This document shows, one piece after another, positions 6,362 through 13,581 of a DNA stretch of 16,902 bases. Below the pieces are notes generated by a model that saw nothing but the letters and a program-made list of their open reading frames with translations, was not told the origin of the DNA and did no database searches. Location of the stretch: assembly GCA_021846005.1 (NCBI GenBank), contig JAJZIZ010000012.1:1-16902 (forward strand), given 5' to 3'. How positions within the stretch are numbered: position 1 is the stretch's first letter; every line of letters starts with the position of its first letter. The translations under genes and the position numbers were made by a program. Source of the DNA: Microcaldota archaeon. Lineage in GTDB: Archaea > Micrarchaeota > Micrarchaeia > Micrarchaeales > CABMGC01.

Positions 6362-7042
6362 ATGTCGAAAATAGTAATAGCAAAATACTCAGTCAACGGA
6401 GAGGAATTCGAGATATTTGTAGATTCGGACATGGCTTACGAATACATAACGGGAAAGAGGAAAGACCCATTATCTGTTCTTGAAGCAGAAGAGATATTCA
6501 AGAATGCCAACAAAGGAGAGCGCCAAACTCAGGAAAAGATAAAAAAGACATTCGGCACAGAGGATCTCGCCAAGATCGCAGAAACAATACTGAAGAAGGG
6601 CGATGTTCCTATAACTACCGAACAAAGACACAAGCTCGTCGAAGAGAAGAGGAAGCAGATAATAAACATAATTGCCGTAAATTCTATAGATCCAAGAACC
6701 AGCGCGCCACATACTCCAACAAGAATAGAAGGCGCTATGGAACAGGCACATGTCGTGGTAGATCCGTTCAAGAATGCAAACGAACAGGTAGACACGGTAG
6801 TAAAGAAGATAAACCTAATAATACCAATAAAATTCGCAACGGCACATTTGGAAGTGCATATACCTGCATCATACTCGAACAGGTGCTATGGCACACTCAA
6901 GCAATACGGGCTCAAGTCAGAGGAATGGCAGAACGACGGCTCTCTGAAGGCAGCGGTGGAATTTCCAGCAGGGCTAAAACAAGAATTTTTTGACAAGATA
7001 AACGGGCTTACAAAAGGAGAAGCCCAAATAAATGTAATTTAA
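6362..7042 (+). CDS. Ribosome maturation protein SBDS (Sdo1)
   Basis: SBDS helps to release the anti-association factor aIF6 from the large subunit. The 226 residues match the usual archaeal length. The N-terminal FYSH domain begins IVIAKYSVNGEEFEIFVD and contains YITGKRKDPLSVLEAEEIFK. The middle helical domain carries TTEQRHKLVEEKRKQIINII and IDPRTSAPHTPTRIEGAMEQ. The C-terminal ferredoxin-like domain ends with the LKAAVEFPAG strand. It sits between psmA and rrp4 with gaps of 5 and 9 nt, so it is cotranscribed with them. Confidence 0.97.
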   Translation: MSKIVIAKYSVNGEEFEIFVDSDMAYEYITGKRKDPLSVLEAEEIFKNANKGERQTQEKIKKTFGTEDLAKIAETILKKGDVPITTEQRHKLVEEKRKQIINIIAVNSIDPRTSAPHTPTRIEGAMEQAHVVVDPFKNANEQVDTVVKKINLIIPIKFATAHLEVHIPASYSNRCYGTLKQYGLKSEEWQNDGSLKAAVEFPAGLKQEFFDKINGLTKGEAQINVI

Positions 7043-7051
7043 GTGATATTA

Positions 7052-7651
7052 ATGAGAAGACTAGTACTTCCAGGAGACATAATAGCTGAAAAGCCGTTAA
7101 GGCTAGACCACACGATAGTTGAAGAAGGCAAGACATGCTCTACTGTAATAGGCATATTTGACGAAGAGAAAAACTCCTTTATCCCTCTGGAGGGGCTCTG
7201 GTATCCGACCCCTGGCGAAAAGATAATAGGCATAGTTGAAGAAGCCAAGCTCAACACCGATTTGATAGACATCAATGCCCCATACAAAGGTCTTATAATC
7301 TCCAAGTTTTCCGAGACAAGTTTGGCAGGAGGCGACATAATCGAAGCCACTGTAAAGGAATTGGACAAAACAGGAACAATAATACTTTCAAGGCCAAGAG
7401 TTCTCTTTGGAGGAAAGGTCCTTGTAATAAAGCCATCAAAGGTGCCGCGCCTCCTCGGCAAGCAGGATACGATGATCCGCCAGATAATCGAGAAGACAAA
7501 ATCGAGCATATCCGTAGGCATGAATGGCCTGGTATGGATAAAAGGCGGAGATTCTGATATGGCAACTAAGGCAATTCTTCGCATACAGGATGAATCGCAT
7601 GTGCCTGGGCTCACGGAGCGCATATCGCAGATGCTTGAAGGAAAAGAATAA
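7052..7651 (+). CDS. rrp4: Exosome RNA-binding subunit Rrp4
   Basis: Rrp4 forms the RNA-entry cap on the archaeal exosome ring. The 199 residues comprise an N-terminal domain starting RRLVLPGDIIAEK, an S1 domain (about 60-125: YPTPGEKIIGIVEEA through VKELDKTGTIILSRP) and a KH domain (about 130-190: VLVIKPSKVPRLLGKQDTMI, then GLVWIKGG). An earlier in-frame GTG at 7043 exists, but AGTGAT at 7042-7047 is better read as the ribosome-binding site for ATG 7052, 6 nt from AGTG. The gene sits 9 nt after SBDS and directly abuts rrp41. No Csl4 is seen in the window. Confidence 0.96.
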   Translation: MRRLVLPGDIIAEKPLRLDHTIVEEGKTCSTVIGIFDEEKNSFIPLEGLWYPTPGEKIIGIVEEAKLNTDLIDINAPYKGLIISKFSETSLAGGDIIEATVKELDKTGTIILSRPRVLFGGKVLVIKPSKVPRLLGKQDTMIRQIIEKTKSSISVGMNGLVWIKGGDSDMATKAILRIQDESHVPGLTERISQMLEGKE

Positions 7652-8407
7652 ATGACAACGGAAGATAAAATGGAAAAACCAACATTGATAACAAACGGAA
7701 AAAGGCTTGACGGACGCGATCAGAACACGCTCCGCCCTATTAAGATATCAGTCAATCCTGTAAAGAACGCAGCAGGTTCAGCATACATCGAATGGGGCAA
7801 CAACAAAATAGTCTCAGCTGTATATGGGCCTAGGGAGGCACTCCCAAAACACACCCAGGATCCGGACAAGGCAGTTATAAAGTGCAGGTACACAATGGCT
7901 CCGTTTTCTTCATTAGAAGAACACGGCAGGCCTGGCATGAACAGGCGCGCCATCGAGATATCCAAAGTAACAAAGGAAGTATTTGAGAACGTGATATTAA
8001 GGGACCTTTTTCCTGGAAACGAAATAAGCATATTCGTGGAGGTTCTGCAAAGCGACGGCGGCACAAGGGCAGCCGGAATAACCTGCGCCTCGGTGGCACT
8101 GGCAGCTTCCGGAATACCTATGCGCGACATGCCATATGCGGTTTCAGTAGGAAAGGCAGAAGATACTCTTATACTTGATCTTGACAAGATAGAAGACAAC
8201 TATTCCAGTGCAGACATGCCCATAGCCATAAACCCAAGAACACAGGAGATAAATCTTCTCCAGATGGACGGAGAGCTCACTCCTGACGACGTGCACAGGG
8301 GCATAGAAATGGTCATAAAGGCAGGCGAAGTAATAACCAAGGCGCAGAGAGAAGCACTCCTCGCTCCTTACGAGATGACAAGCGAAAAATACAAGGCGAG
8401 CATATGA
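7652..8407 (+). CDS. rrp41: Exosome catalytic subunit Rrp41 (RNase PH fold)
   Basis: Rrp41 carries the phosphorolytic 3'-5' exonuclease site of the archaeal exosome ring. In this 251-residue protein the phosphate-binding arginines are R98-R99 (GMNRRAIE) and the likely metal-binding acids are D182 and D188 (EDNYSSADMP). The aligned places are D486 and D492 in E. coli PNPase. RLDGRD (18-23) and LQSDGGTRAAGITCASVAL are standard. Its ATG follows the rrp4 stop with no gap, and the rrp42 ATG overlaps its stop by 4 nt, so translation is coupled. The active site looks intact. Confidence 0.97.
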   Translation: MTTEDKMEKPTLITNGKRLDGRDQNTLRPIKISVNPVKNAAGSAYIEWGNNKIVSAVYGPREALPKHTQDPDKAVIKCRYTMAPFSSLEEHGRPGMNRRAIEISKVTKEVFENVILRDLFPGNEISIFVEVLQSDGGTRAAGITCASVALAASGIPMRDMPYAVSVGKAEDTLILDLDKIEDNYSSADMPIAINPRTQEINLLQMDGELTPDDVHRGIEMVIKAGEVITKAQREALLAPYEMTSEKYKASI

Positions 8408-9189
8408 ACGTGACTACTTTAACAGACCAATACTTGAGGGAAAGGCTCTCAAAAGGCACAAGAGACGACGGCCGGGACCTTTTCTCGTTCAGGAACATAT
8501 CGATAGAAATCGGCAAGATTCCGCATGCGGAAGGATCCGCAGAAGTTACATTCGGGAATACAAAGGTACTTGCAGGAATAAAGCTGGACGTCGGCGAACC
8601 AATGAGAGATAAACCCGACGAAGGTTCAATGATGACAGGAGCAGAGCTTCTGCCTCTTGCGCATCACACATTCGATTCAGGGCCGCCAAGTCCAGACGCA
8701 GTTGAACTCGCAAGAGTAGTCGATCGCGGGATAAGGGCAGCAAATATGATAGACGTGAAAAAACTCTTCATTGAAGAAGGGAAGTCCTGGAACGTATTCG
8801 TTGATTTATACATACTGAATTATGACGGAAACCTTTTCGATTCGTCCGCACTTGCAGCAGCAGCAGCCCTGTACAACGCCCGCATGCCTAAATACGAGGA
8901 AGGCAAGGTCGTCCGCGAAGGAGAGCTCGGGAAACTCCCTATAGGAAATCTAAGCACTTCGTGCACATATGCAAAAATAGGCAACTCTATACTCCTCGAC
9001 ACCAATGCAAGCGAGGAGATTTTTGCCGATGCAAGAATAACAATAGCCAACGACGAACAGTTTGTGAGGGCCATGCAGAAGGGGCTGAGCGGAGCATTCA
9101 AGGCAGGCGAAGTCGACATGCTTGTCGAAAAAACATTCGAGAAATCAAAAGATCTTAGAAAAATGGTACAAAGTACAAGAGGAGAATGA
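8404..9189 (+). CDS. rrp42: Exosome structural subunit Rrp42 (RNase PH fold)
   Basis: Rrp42 alternates with Rrp41 in the hexameric ring and helps bind RNA, but has no catalysis of its own. The 261-residue protein shows RDDGRDLFSFRNISIEIG, GSAEVTFGNTKVLAGIK, ELARVVDRGIRAANMID and the YDGNLFDSSALAAAAALYN helix. It lacks the Asp pair seen in Rrp41, as expected. ATGA overlap with rrp41 (8404-8407) indicates coupled translation in a 1:1 ratio. The eL43 gene starts 2 bases after its stop. Confidence 0.97.
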   Translation: MNVTTLTDQYLRERLSKGTRDDGRDLFSFRNISIEIGKIPHAEGSAEVTFGNTKVLAGIKLDVGEPMRDKPDEGSMMTGAELLPLAHHTFDSGPPSPDAVELARVVDRGIRAANMIDVKKLFIEEGKSWNVFVDLYILNYDGNLFDSSALAAAAALYNARMPKYEEGKVVREGELGKLPIGNLSTSCTYAKIGNSILLDTNASEEIFADARITIANDEQFVRAMQKGLSGAFKAGEVDMLVEKTFEKSKDLRKMVQSTRGE

Positions 9190-9190
9190 T

Positions 9191-9427
9191 ATGGCCAAAA
9201 AAAGCATCAGATACGGAGTAAGCCTCAGGAAGAGGGAAGCTGCAGTGATAAAGCAGCAGAAAGCCAGGTACATTTGTGACACATGCGGAAAGGACGCTGT
9301 AAAGAGGCAGGGTACAGGCATATGGCACTGCAACTATTGCAATGCTACATACGCAGGAGGCGCATACTCATTCCACACCGCAGCAGGAGAAGTTGTAAGC
9401 AAGATCCTCGGAAGAAAATCGGAATAA
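9191..9427 (+). CDS. rpl43e: 50S ribosomal protein eL43 (L37Ae), short form
   Basis: eL43 is a zinc-ribbon protein of the large subunit. Zinc ligands are C29-x2-C32 (CDTCGK) and C47-x2-C50 (CNYCNA). RYGVSLRKRE and TGIWHCNYCNATYAGGAYSFHT match the family. The start at 9191 has GGAG 6 nt upstream; a longer frame from 9122 runs over the rrp42 end and is rejected. At 78 residues it lacks the TKKVG-type N-terminal extension of many homologues and has a short C-terminus. It is the last gene of the proteasome-exosome run before a new promoter at 9468. Confidence 0.95.
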   Translation: MAKKSIRYGVSLRKREAAVIKQQKARYICDTCGKDAVKRQGTGIWHCNYCNATYAGGAYSFHTAAGEVVSKILGRKSE

Positions 9428-9467
9428 TCCGGCCTTCAGGATGTCTCACAACGCTTGCATACTCTCC

Positions 9468-9479
9468 ATATTATAAATT
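9468..9479 (+). promoter_or_regulatory. TATA box upstream of the 124-aa gene
   Basis: ATATTATAAATT lies 28-39 nt before ATG 9507. A start near 9500 would leave a leader of at most a few bases for ATG 9507, or about 16 for ATG 9516. Confidence 0.5.
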
Positions 9480-9506
9480 GGAGACGCAAGATAATAAACG
9501 CAAAGG

Positions 9507-9881
9507 ATGGTTAAAATGGTAAGAGTCACATACTCTCCTATAGAAGAACTGGTCATACACGAGATAGTGGAGGTACCTAAAGAAGACCTTCTCAGGGAAC
9601 GCATAACTCCCTCTGGAAACATGCCTCTCTATTGGTGCAACGGCATACTTTTCAGCTTCTCTTCGATACCTATGACTGATGAGATTGTAAGGGATTATCT
9701 GCGCGGCAAAGTGCATTGGCTTGAAGTACACTTCGCAAAAGAGCAGAAATATGTCCCGATAATGTCGCTTAACGAGGAAGAGTACAAGGCTACAATGAAC
9801 ATAAGGATAATAGACACAAGCAAGTCAAGCCTGCATACCGAGCTAACAAAATGGCTAAAGACCAAAGTCTCTCAAAAATGA
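9507..9881 (+). CDS. Unrecognised 124-aa protein in the exosome-rpo12 cluster
   Basis: I do not recognise this protein. It is 124 residues from ATG 9507, or 121 from ATG 9516, which follows GGATGGT. It has no signal peptide, membrane segment or zinc motif and only one Cys (C44). Predicted from sequence, it is strand-rich in the first two thirds (VRVTYSPIEELVIHEIVEV, LYWCNGILFSFSS, KVHWLEVHFAKEQKYVPI) and ends in a Lys-rich helix (LHTELTKWLKTKVSQK). Codon use matches its neighbours and the frame is clean, so it is a real gene. It sits between eL43 and rpo12, which are commonly adjacent in archaea, and rpo12 follows by 21 nt in the same direction. A role in RNA or ribosome metabolism is suggested only by position. 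Confidence 0.8.
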   Translation: MVKMVRVTYSPIEELVIHEIVEVPKEDLLRERITPSGNMPLYWCNGILFSFSSIPMTDEIVRDYLRGKVHWLEVHFAKEQKYVPIMSLNEEEYKATMNIRIIDTSKSSLHTELTKWLKTKVSQK

Positions 9882-9902
9882 CGATAAACCCCGGATGATA
9901 TA

Positions 9903-10037
9903 ATGGCCTACATATGCATACACTGCGGAAAAGAGATAAAGTCGCTGGAAAGGAACAACATCAGGTGCCCATATTGCGGCTACAGGGTGGTATCCAAGAA
10001 AAGATCCTCACTGGCAAGAGAAGTAAAGACTGATTGA
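9903..10037 (+). CDS. rpo12: DNA-directed RNA polymerase subunit Rpo12 (RpoP, Rpb12)
   Basis: This 44-residue zinc-ribbon subunit bridges large subunits of RNA polymerase. It reads MAYICIHCGKEIKSLERNN and then IRCPYCGYRVVSKKRSS. Zinc ligands are C5, C8, C22 and C25, followed by the family-typical CPYCGYR and a basic tail. GGATGAT lies 3-5 nt before the ATG. It follows the unrecognised 124-aa gene by 21 nt, probably in one transcript. It is easily missed because of its size. In many archaea the KEOPS subunit Pcc1 gene follows; here a membrane protein does. Confidence 0.93.
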   Translation: MAYICIHCGKEIKSLERNNIRCPYCGYRVVSKKRSSLAREVKTD

Positions 10038-10078
10038 ATTTCCAGAACCAATGCCAATTCGCATCAGTGCCGTATTAT

Positions 10079-10113
10079 TTTATAAAGGCTAGCTTCTCTT
10101 AAATACTGCGGTG
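10079..10113 (+). promoter_or_regulatory. Promoter and ribosome-binding site for the TTG-start membrane gene
   Basis: The TATA box TTTATAAAG (10079-10087) predicts a start near 10110. GGTG at 10110-10113 is followed after exactly 5 nt by TTG 10119, which fixes the start of the membrane protein. Confidence 0.55.
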
Positions 10114-10118
10114 TTTAA

Positions 10119-10751
10119 TTGGCTTTCAACCATTCAGAAACAAACACTGGCGAAGATGCACTCGGATATTTCAAGAAGGCAACTCTGGCATTTATCTTCT
10201 CGTTTCTTATACTTCCTATAATCCTGGCATTCTGGTATCTCGCAAAGGCATTGAACAGGATCTCGCAGACAGCCCCACAGTTCATCCTTCCGAAGCGGCT
10301 TATCGGTATTTCCATTAAAGTATTTGCCATCGGAATTGTAATTATATTGATCTACATATTGCTGCCTCTTATAATAATCGGTCTGACTAACTTTGCAGGA
10401 ACCCCCCAAACTCAGGCGGGCTTGACAATTCTCGCAACGGGAATAGGGGATTTAGTGCTTCTGGCGGACATGGCGGTATTTTTCATATTCGGAATAATAT
10501 TGTCTGCTTCAATAGCGCTTAGTTTCTGGGAACTTGGCAAATATCTTCAGAACAAGAAAATGACAAACGCAACTATGGTACTTGTAGCTGCAATTGCAGC
10601 CGCTGCCCTGCTCGGTCTCATCGGCAATATCCTGATAAACATTCTGATTTGCATAATAATCGCATTAGACTTTGTATACCTCTATACCTCGTTTAATGAC
10701 ACTTCATTCGGTCAGGGATTCAAGCCGCCTTCAGTCGCCGGAGCACGCTAA
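10119..10751 (+). CDS. Unknown integral membrane protein, 4-5 helices
   Basis: The function is not recognised. The 210-residue protein starts at TTG, supported by GGTG with a 5-nt spacer and an upstream TATA box; no in-frame ATG is better placed. Hydrophobic segments lie at about 20-45 (ATLAFIFSFLILPIILAFWY), 64-90, 104-135 and 150-185, the last long enough for two helices. The N-terminal 18 residues are polar and the tail ends FGQGFKPPSVAGAR. There are no charged catalytic motifs, ATPase motifs or cysteines in an obvious pattern except one in the last helix. It stands alone, converging on the PRC-barrel gene. A small transporter or structural membrane protein are both possible. Confidence 0.75.
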   Translation: MAFNHSETNTGEDALGYFKKATLAFIFSFLILPIILAFWYLAKALNRISQTAPQFILPKRLIGISIKVFAIGIVIILIYILLPLIIIGLTNFAGTPQTQAGLTILATGIGDLVLLADMAVFFIFGIILSASIALSFWELGKYLQNKKMTNATMVLVAAIAAAALLGLIGNILINILICIIIALDFVYLYTSFNDTSFGQGFKPPSVAGAR

Positions 10752-10822
10752 TGTGTATCCTATCAGATCTAAAAAGACGAACATTCTGATTATCCGGCAG
10801 AAGCATTCACTTCAGAAAAAGA

Positions 10823-11056
10823 CTATTCTTTGCCAACTATTATTGTTTCGGAGATGCTCTTTACTCTCTTGAACGCAACGCTGCCTTTCTGTATGTCCAT
10901 CCTGGGATTCTGGCTTTTGAGCAATCTTTCCGGCTCGGTGAGCAGCAGATGTGAAACTTCACCTTCTTCAAAATTTACCATAACGCCCTTGACTTCGCCA
11001 AGCCTTTTTCCCTCATTGGATATTATCCTCTTGCCATAAAGTTCAGAAAGCATCAT
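10823..11056 (-). CDS. Small PRC-barrel domain protein
   Basis: This protein of about 77 residues is a single PRC barrel: LSELYGKRIISNEGKRLGEV, VKGVMVNFEEGEVSHLLL, and the closing VAFKRVKSISETIIVGK. Small archaeal PRC-barrel proteins include CdpB-type cell-division proteins that act with FtsZ; others bind RNA or RNA-processing partners as in RimM. Three consecutive ATG codons could be the start (11059, 11056, 11053). AGTG followed by 5 nt points to 11056. The ribosome-binding site GGAGTGAT overlaps the stop of the zinc-ribbon gene upstream, so the two are translationally coupled. It is the last gene of the histone operon. Confidence 0.82.
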   Translation of the reverse strand: MMLSELYGKRIISNEGKRLGEVKGVMVNFEEGEVSHLLLTEPERLLKSQNPRMDIQKGSVAFKRVKSISETIIVGKE

Positions 11057-11060
11057 CATA

Positions 11061-11621
11061 TCACTCCACAATCACAAGTCTAGTTATCTTTTTGGACGCA
11101 AATATTCTTATTATATACTCATCCAACTGTTTAATCGAAGATATCCTGTCTTTTTCAATTTCCTCAAGCTCCTCCTTTTTGAAAAGATCCTTATTTCTCG
11201 AGACAAGCAATTCAAGATACTCGTCGCTCATGGCGTAAAACCTCTCTCCACATCCTGTGCACTTGAACATCGGAACGGCAGGCACGTTGTCGACATATGA
11301 TATTACTGCAAGATCAAGTTCCCTTGATATCTTGTTCTCCATGCCGCATTTTTTGCATGATGCAGAGACTTTTATCCTTTCATAGGCGTTTATCTTCTCG
11401 ACGTTGATTTCCTTTCCCAGATAGTCTCTCAACGAATCTTCGGGCATTTTTTCCTTCAGATAAATCTGGTCTGTGATTTTTCCGGCCATGCTGAATTCGG
11501 TAATCAATGTGCCTTTTCTTGTCTTCTCGGAGAGGCAAAACCTCGGCTTCCCATTTCTTTCATAAGAACTTGTTTTATACCTGCTGTCAGGGCTCATGTA
11601 TGTCCTGAGCGCTTCACTCAT
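11061..11621 (-). CDS. Unknown zinc-ribbon protein in the histone operon
   Basis: I cannot name this protein. From ATG 11621 (GGAGG 5 nt upstream) it is 186 residues; ATG 11624 is an alternative. Residues 1-80 are polar with a strand-rich look. A zinc ribbon is formed by C89-x2-C92 (CKKCG) and C121-x2-C124 (CTGCG), 28 residues apart. The C-terminal 50 residues are a charged helix (FKKEELEEIEKDRISSIKQL) ending in strands IIRIFAS and TRLVIVE. The start overlaps the histone stop and its own stop overlaps the ribosome-binding site of the PRC gene. A nucleic-acid-binding or adaptor role is plausible from the ribbon and neighbours only. Confidence 0.8.
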   Translation of the reverse strand: MSEALRTYMSPDSRYKTSSYERNGKPRFCLSEKTRKGTLITEFSMAGKITDQIYLKEKMPEDSLRDYLGKEINVEKINAYERIKVSASCKKCGMENKISRELDLAVISYVDNVPAVPMFKCTGCGERFYAMSDEYLELLVSRNKDLFKKEELEEIEKDRISSIKQLDEYIIRIFASKKITRLVIVE

Positions 11622-11829
11622 CATAGCCTCCTATGACGTATTTCATGACATCCGCTTTGGTCACCTTGTCGCGTTTGTCTTTTTTGGCATTGCCTACTGC
11701 ATATTTTGATATGCTTTCTGCCTTTTCTTCGAGAATCTTGACTATTTCCTCCACTCCTTCATCTGTTATGTTTGCCTTGAATCTCCTTTTCACGAATTTC
11801 TTTATGGAGGCTTTTGGTATGCTTGCCAT
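11614..11829 (-). CDS. Archaeal histone
   Basis: Archaeal histones dimerise and wrap DNA. This 71-residue protein has the three-helix fold: a short helix (ASIKKFVKRRF), loop ANITDEG, the long central helix (VEEIVKILEEKAESISKYAVGNAK), then loop KRDKVTK and the last helix ADVMKYVIGG. R53 and D60 are spaced as the Arg-Asp clamp of HMf histones (R52/D59). Start ATG 11829 gives the family's usual short N-terminus; a GTG at 11841 is rejected. There is no N-terminal tail of eukaryotic type. The downstream zinc-ribbon gene overlaps its stop. The leader is a complete C/D-box sRNA motif ending 5 nt before the ATG, described separately. Confidence 0.92.
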   Translation of the reverse strand: MASIPKASIKKFVKRRFKANITDEGVEEIVKILEEKAESISKYAVGNAKKDKRDKVTKADVMKYVIGGYDE

Positions 11830-11834
11830 ATTAT

Positions 11835-11883
11835 TCAGCACTCAAGATCTTCATCATTTTGTATCAGAAGTATCGTTCATCAC
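11835..11883 (-). ncRNA. C/D-box sRNA motif in the histone mRNA leader
   Basis: On the minus strand the order is box C GTGATGA (11883-11877), guide ACGATACTT, box D' CTGA (11867-11864), spacer TACAAA, box C' ATGATGA (11857-11851), guide AGATCTTGAGTG and box D CTGA (11838-11835). All four boxes are perfect. The 49-nt length, guide lengths of 9 and 12 nt and the spacer fit archaeal 2'-O-methylation guides. TATT (11890-11887) could pair with AATA (11832-11829) as a terminal stem. By the N+5 rule the guides would methylate an A within AAGTATCGT and a C within CACTCAAGATCT. The TATA box at 11905-11915 predicts transcription starting about 11883, exactly at box C. Confidence 0.75.
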
Positions 11884-11900
11884 TTCAATAATAATCATCT

Positions 11901-11915
11901 GAAAGATATATAAAT
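11901..11915. promoter_or_regulatory. Shared divergent TATA box, histone and thioredoxin
   Basis: GAAAGATATATAAAT reads as a TATA box both ways. To the right it predicts a start near 11936, giving a 12-nt leader with GGTG (11939-11942) 5 nt before the thioredoxin ATG. To the left it predicts a start near 11883, the C box of the leader sRNA motif. Confidence 0.6.
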
Positions 11916-11947
11916 CCGAAGAAGCAAAAATATACTAAGGTGCGAAA

Positions 11948-12262
11948 ATGATAGAATTGAACCAGAAAGATTTTGAAAACGAAGTGATAAAATCATCAAC
12001 TCCTGTAGTGGTAGACTTTTGGGCCCCATGGTGCGGGCCGTGCAGAATGTTCTCCCCTGTCATAGAGGAAATCTCAAAAGAATATACTGGAAAGGTCAAG
12101 TTTGCCAAGCTCAACACCGACGAGAATCAGGAACTCGCCTCCAAGTACAATATAATGAGCATACCTTCAGTCTTGCTTTTCGAACATGGAAATGTGAAAG
12201 CGACATCTGTGGGATCTATGCCTAAGGAGATGCTCAAGTCATGGCTTCAGAAGAATTTGTGA
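11948..12262 (+). CDS. trxA: Thioredoxin
   Basis: This small thiol-disulfide oxidoreductase reduces protein disulfides in the cytoplasm. At 104 residues it has the canonical active site WCGPC (C29, C32), the buried VVVDFWAPW strand, the cis-proline loop MSIPSV (P74) and the closing LKSWLQKNL helix. There is no signal peptide. ATG 11948 has GGTG 5 nt upstream and a TATA box at 11905. It diverges from the histone and hisS follows after 34 nt. A dedicated thioredoxin reductase is not seen in the window. Confidence 0.95.
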   Translation: MIELNQKDFENEVIKSSTPVVVDFWAPWCGPCRMFSPVIEEISKEYTGKVKFAKLNTDENQELASKYNIMSIPSVLLFEHGNVKATSVGSMPKEMLKSWLQKNL

Positions 12263-12296
12263 TCTTGCTTTTCTACGAGCAGCAGTTGATATATAA

Positions 12297-13577
12297 ATGG
12301 AGCTAAGTCTTCCACGAGGCACAAGGGATTACAGTCCAGGCGAAGCCATACTTCTAAACCACATAACAAACGCAATAGAAGAATCTTTCAAGCGCTTCGG
12401 CTTTCACCCGATAAGTACTCCTGGCATAGAGCTTCTAAAGACTCTTAATGCAAAAGCATACGGGGAGGACGCAAAGAAAGAGATATATGTGATAGAGGGC
12501 AACGAAGAAGGCCTGCGTTATGACTTCACAGTGCCGCTTGCAAGATTCATGGCAATGAACCGGGACATACCTCTTCCATTTAAGCGATACCAGATAGGCA
12601 GGGTATGGCGCATGGACGAGCCGCAGAAGATGCGCAGCAGGGAGTTCATCCAGGCAGACATAGATATAATCGGAAGCTCGGAGCCCATAAGCGACGCAGA
12701 AGTCATATCTCCGATAGCCATGGCATTTGAGGAATTGGGAATCTCGGAATACACCATATTGATAAACAGCAGGGCAGTTCTCGACGCGCTTCTCGGAAAA
12801 TTCGGGGTTCCGCAAGACAAGCACATCGAAGCCATACGTGTTATAGACAAACTGGCAAAGATAACCCGCGAAGAGATAATACGGATGCTCGCATCGCTGG
12901 GCACTTCAAAGGAAAGTTCTGAAAGCCTCCTGGATTTCATAGGTTCTGGTTCAGACGCAAACAACAGTGAAACATTTGAAAAGCTCAAGTCGAAAATACC
13001 AGAGGCAAGTGCCGAGATATTAAAGCTGGAATCCCTTTTCGGAATCCTGGAAGCCTATGGGCTGGGGAAAAAGGCAAAACTTGATATCTCGCTCGCAAGA
13101 GGCCTAGATTATTATACCGCGGGGGTCTGGGAGTTCATCACATATGAGAACGGGCAGCGCCTGCCAACAATAGCTTCAGGGGGGAGGTACGATAATCTGC
13201 TGGAAATGTACTCGAAGAACAGCATTCCTGCGGTAGGGAGCGCCATTGGCGTAACAAGAGTATTTGAATTGCTTTCAAAAGGCGAGCTGCTTAAAACACA
13301 TTCCAAAGTGCACGTAGCATATATAAAGGAGGAAAATCAAGCATATGCCATGGAGGTTGCCTCCGCTCTCCGGAAGGCAGGCATATACGTCGATCTGGGA
13401 GTTACGAAGCGCCCTCTCTCAAAACAGCTTGAATATGTAAACTCAATGCGGATAAGATACGCTGCAATAATAGGCAATCAGGAGAGGTCTGCAAACAAGA
13501 TAAGAATAAGGGACATGATAAGCGGCGACGAGGATCTTCTTACAGTTGAAGAATCAATAACCAAACTGAAAGGTTGA
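12297..13577 (+). CDS. hisS: Histidyl-tRNA synthetase
   Basis: This class II synthetase charges tRNA-His. The 426 residues match archaeal and bacterial HisRS. LPRGTRDYSP is the N-terminal signature. Motif 2 spans RYQIGRVWRMDEPQ to REFIQADIDIIG. The histidine-binding LARGLDYYTAGVWEF is present, and motif 3 is near ASGGRYDNLL and AVGSAIGVTRV. The C-terminal anticodon-binding domain runs from about 335. GTTGAT precedes the ATG. The next gene begins 2-5 nt after its stop, suggesting an operon that reads on toward tRNA-Gly. Confidence 0.97.
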   Translation: MELSLPRGTRDYSPGEAILLNHITNAIEESFKRFGFHPISTPGIELLKTLNAKAYGEDAKKEIYVIEGNEEGLRYDFTVPLARFMAMNRDIPLPFKRYQIGRVWRMDEPQKMRSREFIQADIDIIGSSEPISDAEVISPIAMAFEELGISEYTILINSRAVLDALLGKFGVPQDKHIEAIRVIDKLAKITREEIIRMLASLGTSKESSESLLDFIGSGSDANNSETFEKLKSKIPEASAEILKLESLFGILEAYGLGKKAKLDISLARGLDYYTAGVWEFITYENGQRLPTIASGGRYDNLLEMYSKNSIPAVGSAIGVTRVFELLSKGELLKTHSKVHVAYIKEENQAYAMEVASALRKAGIYVDLGVTKRPLSKQLEYVNSMRIRYAAIIGNQERSANKIRIRDMISGDEDLLTVEESITKLKG

Positions 13578-13581
13578 TATG

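Noticed and set aside
7043..7051. GTG start for Rrp4
   Set aside because: This GTG is part of AGTGAT, the likely ribosome-binding site for ATG 7052.
9122..9190. Longer start for eL43
   Set aside because: The added 23 residues overlap the rrp42 end and are unlike eL43; GGAG precedes ATG 9191.
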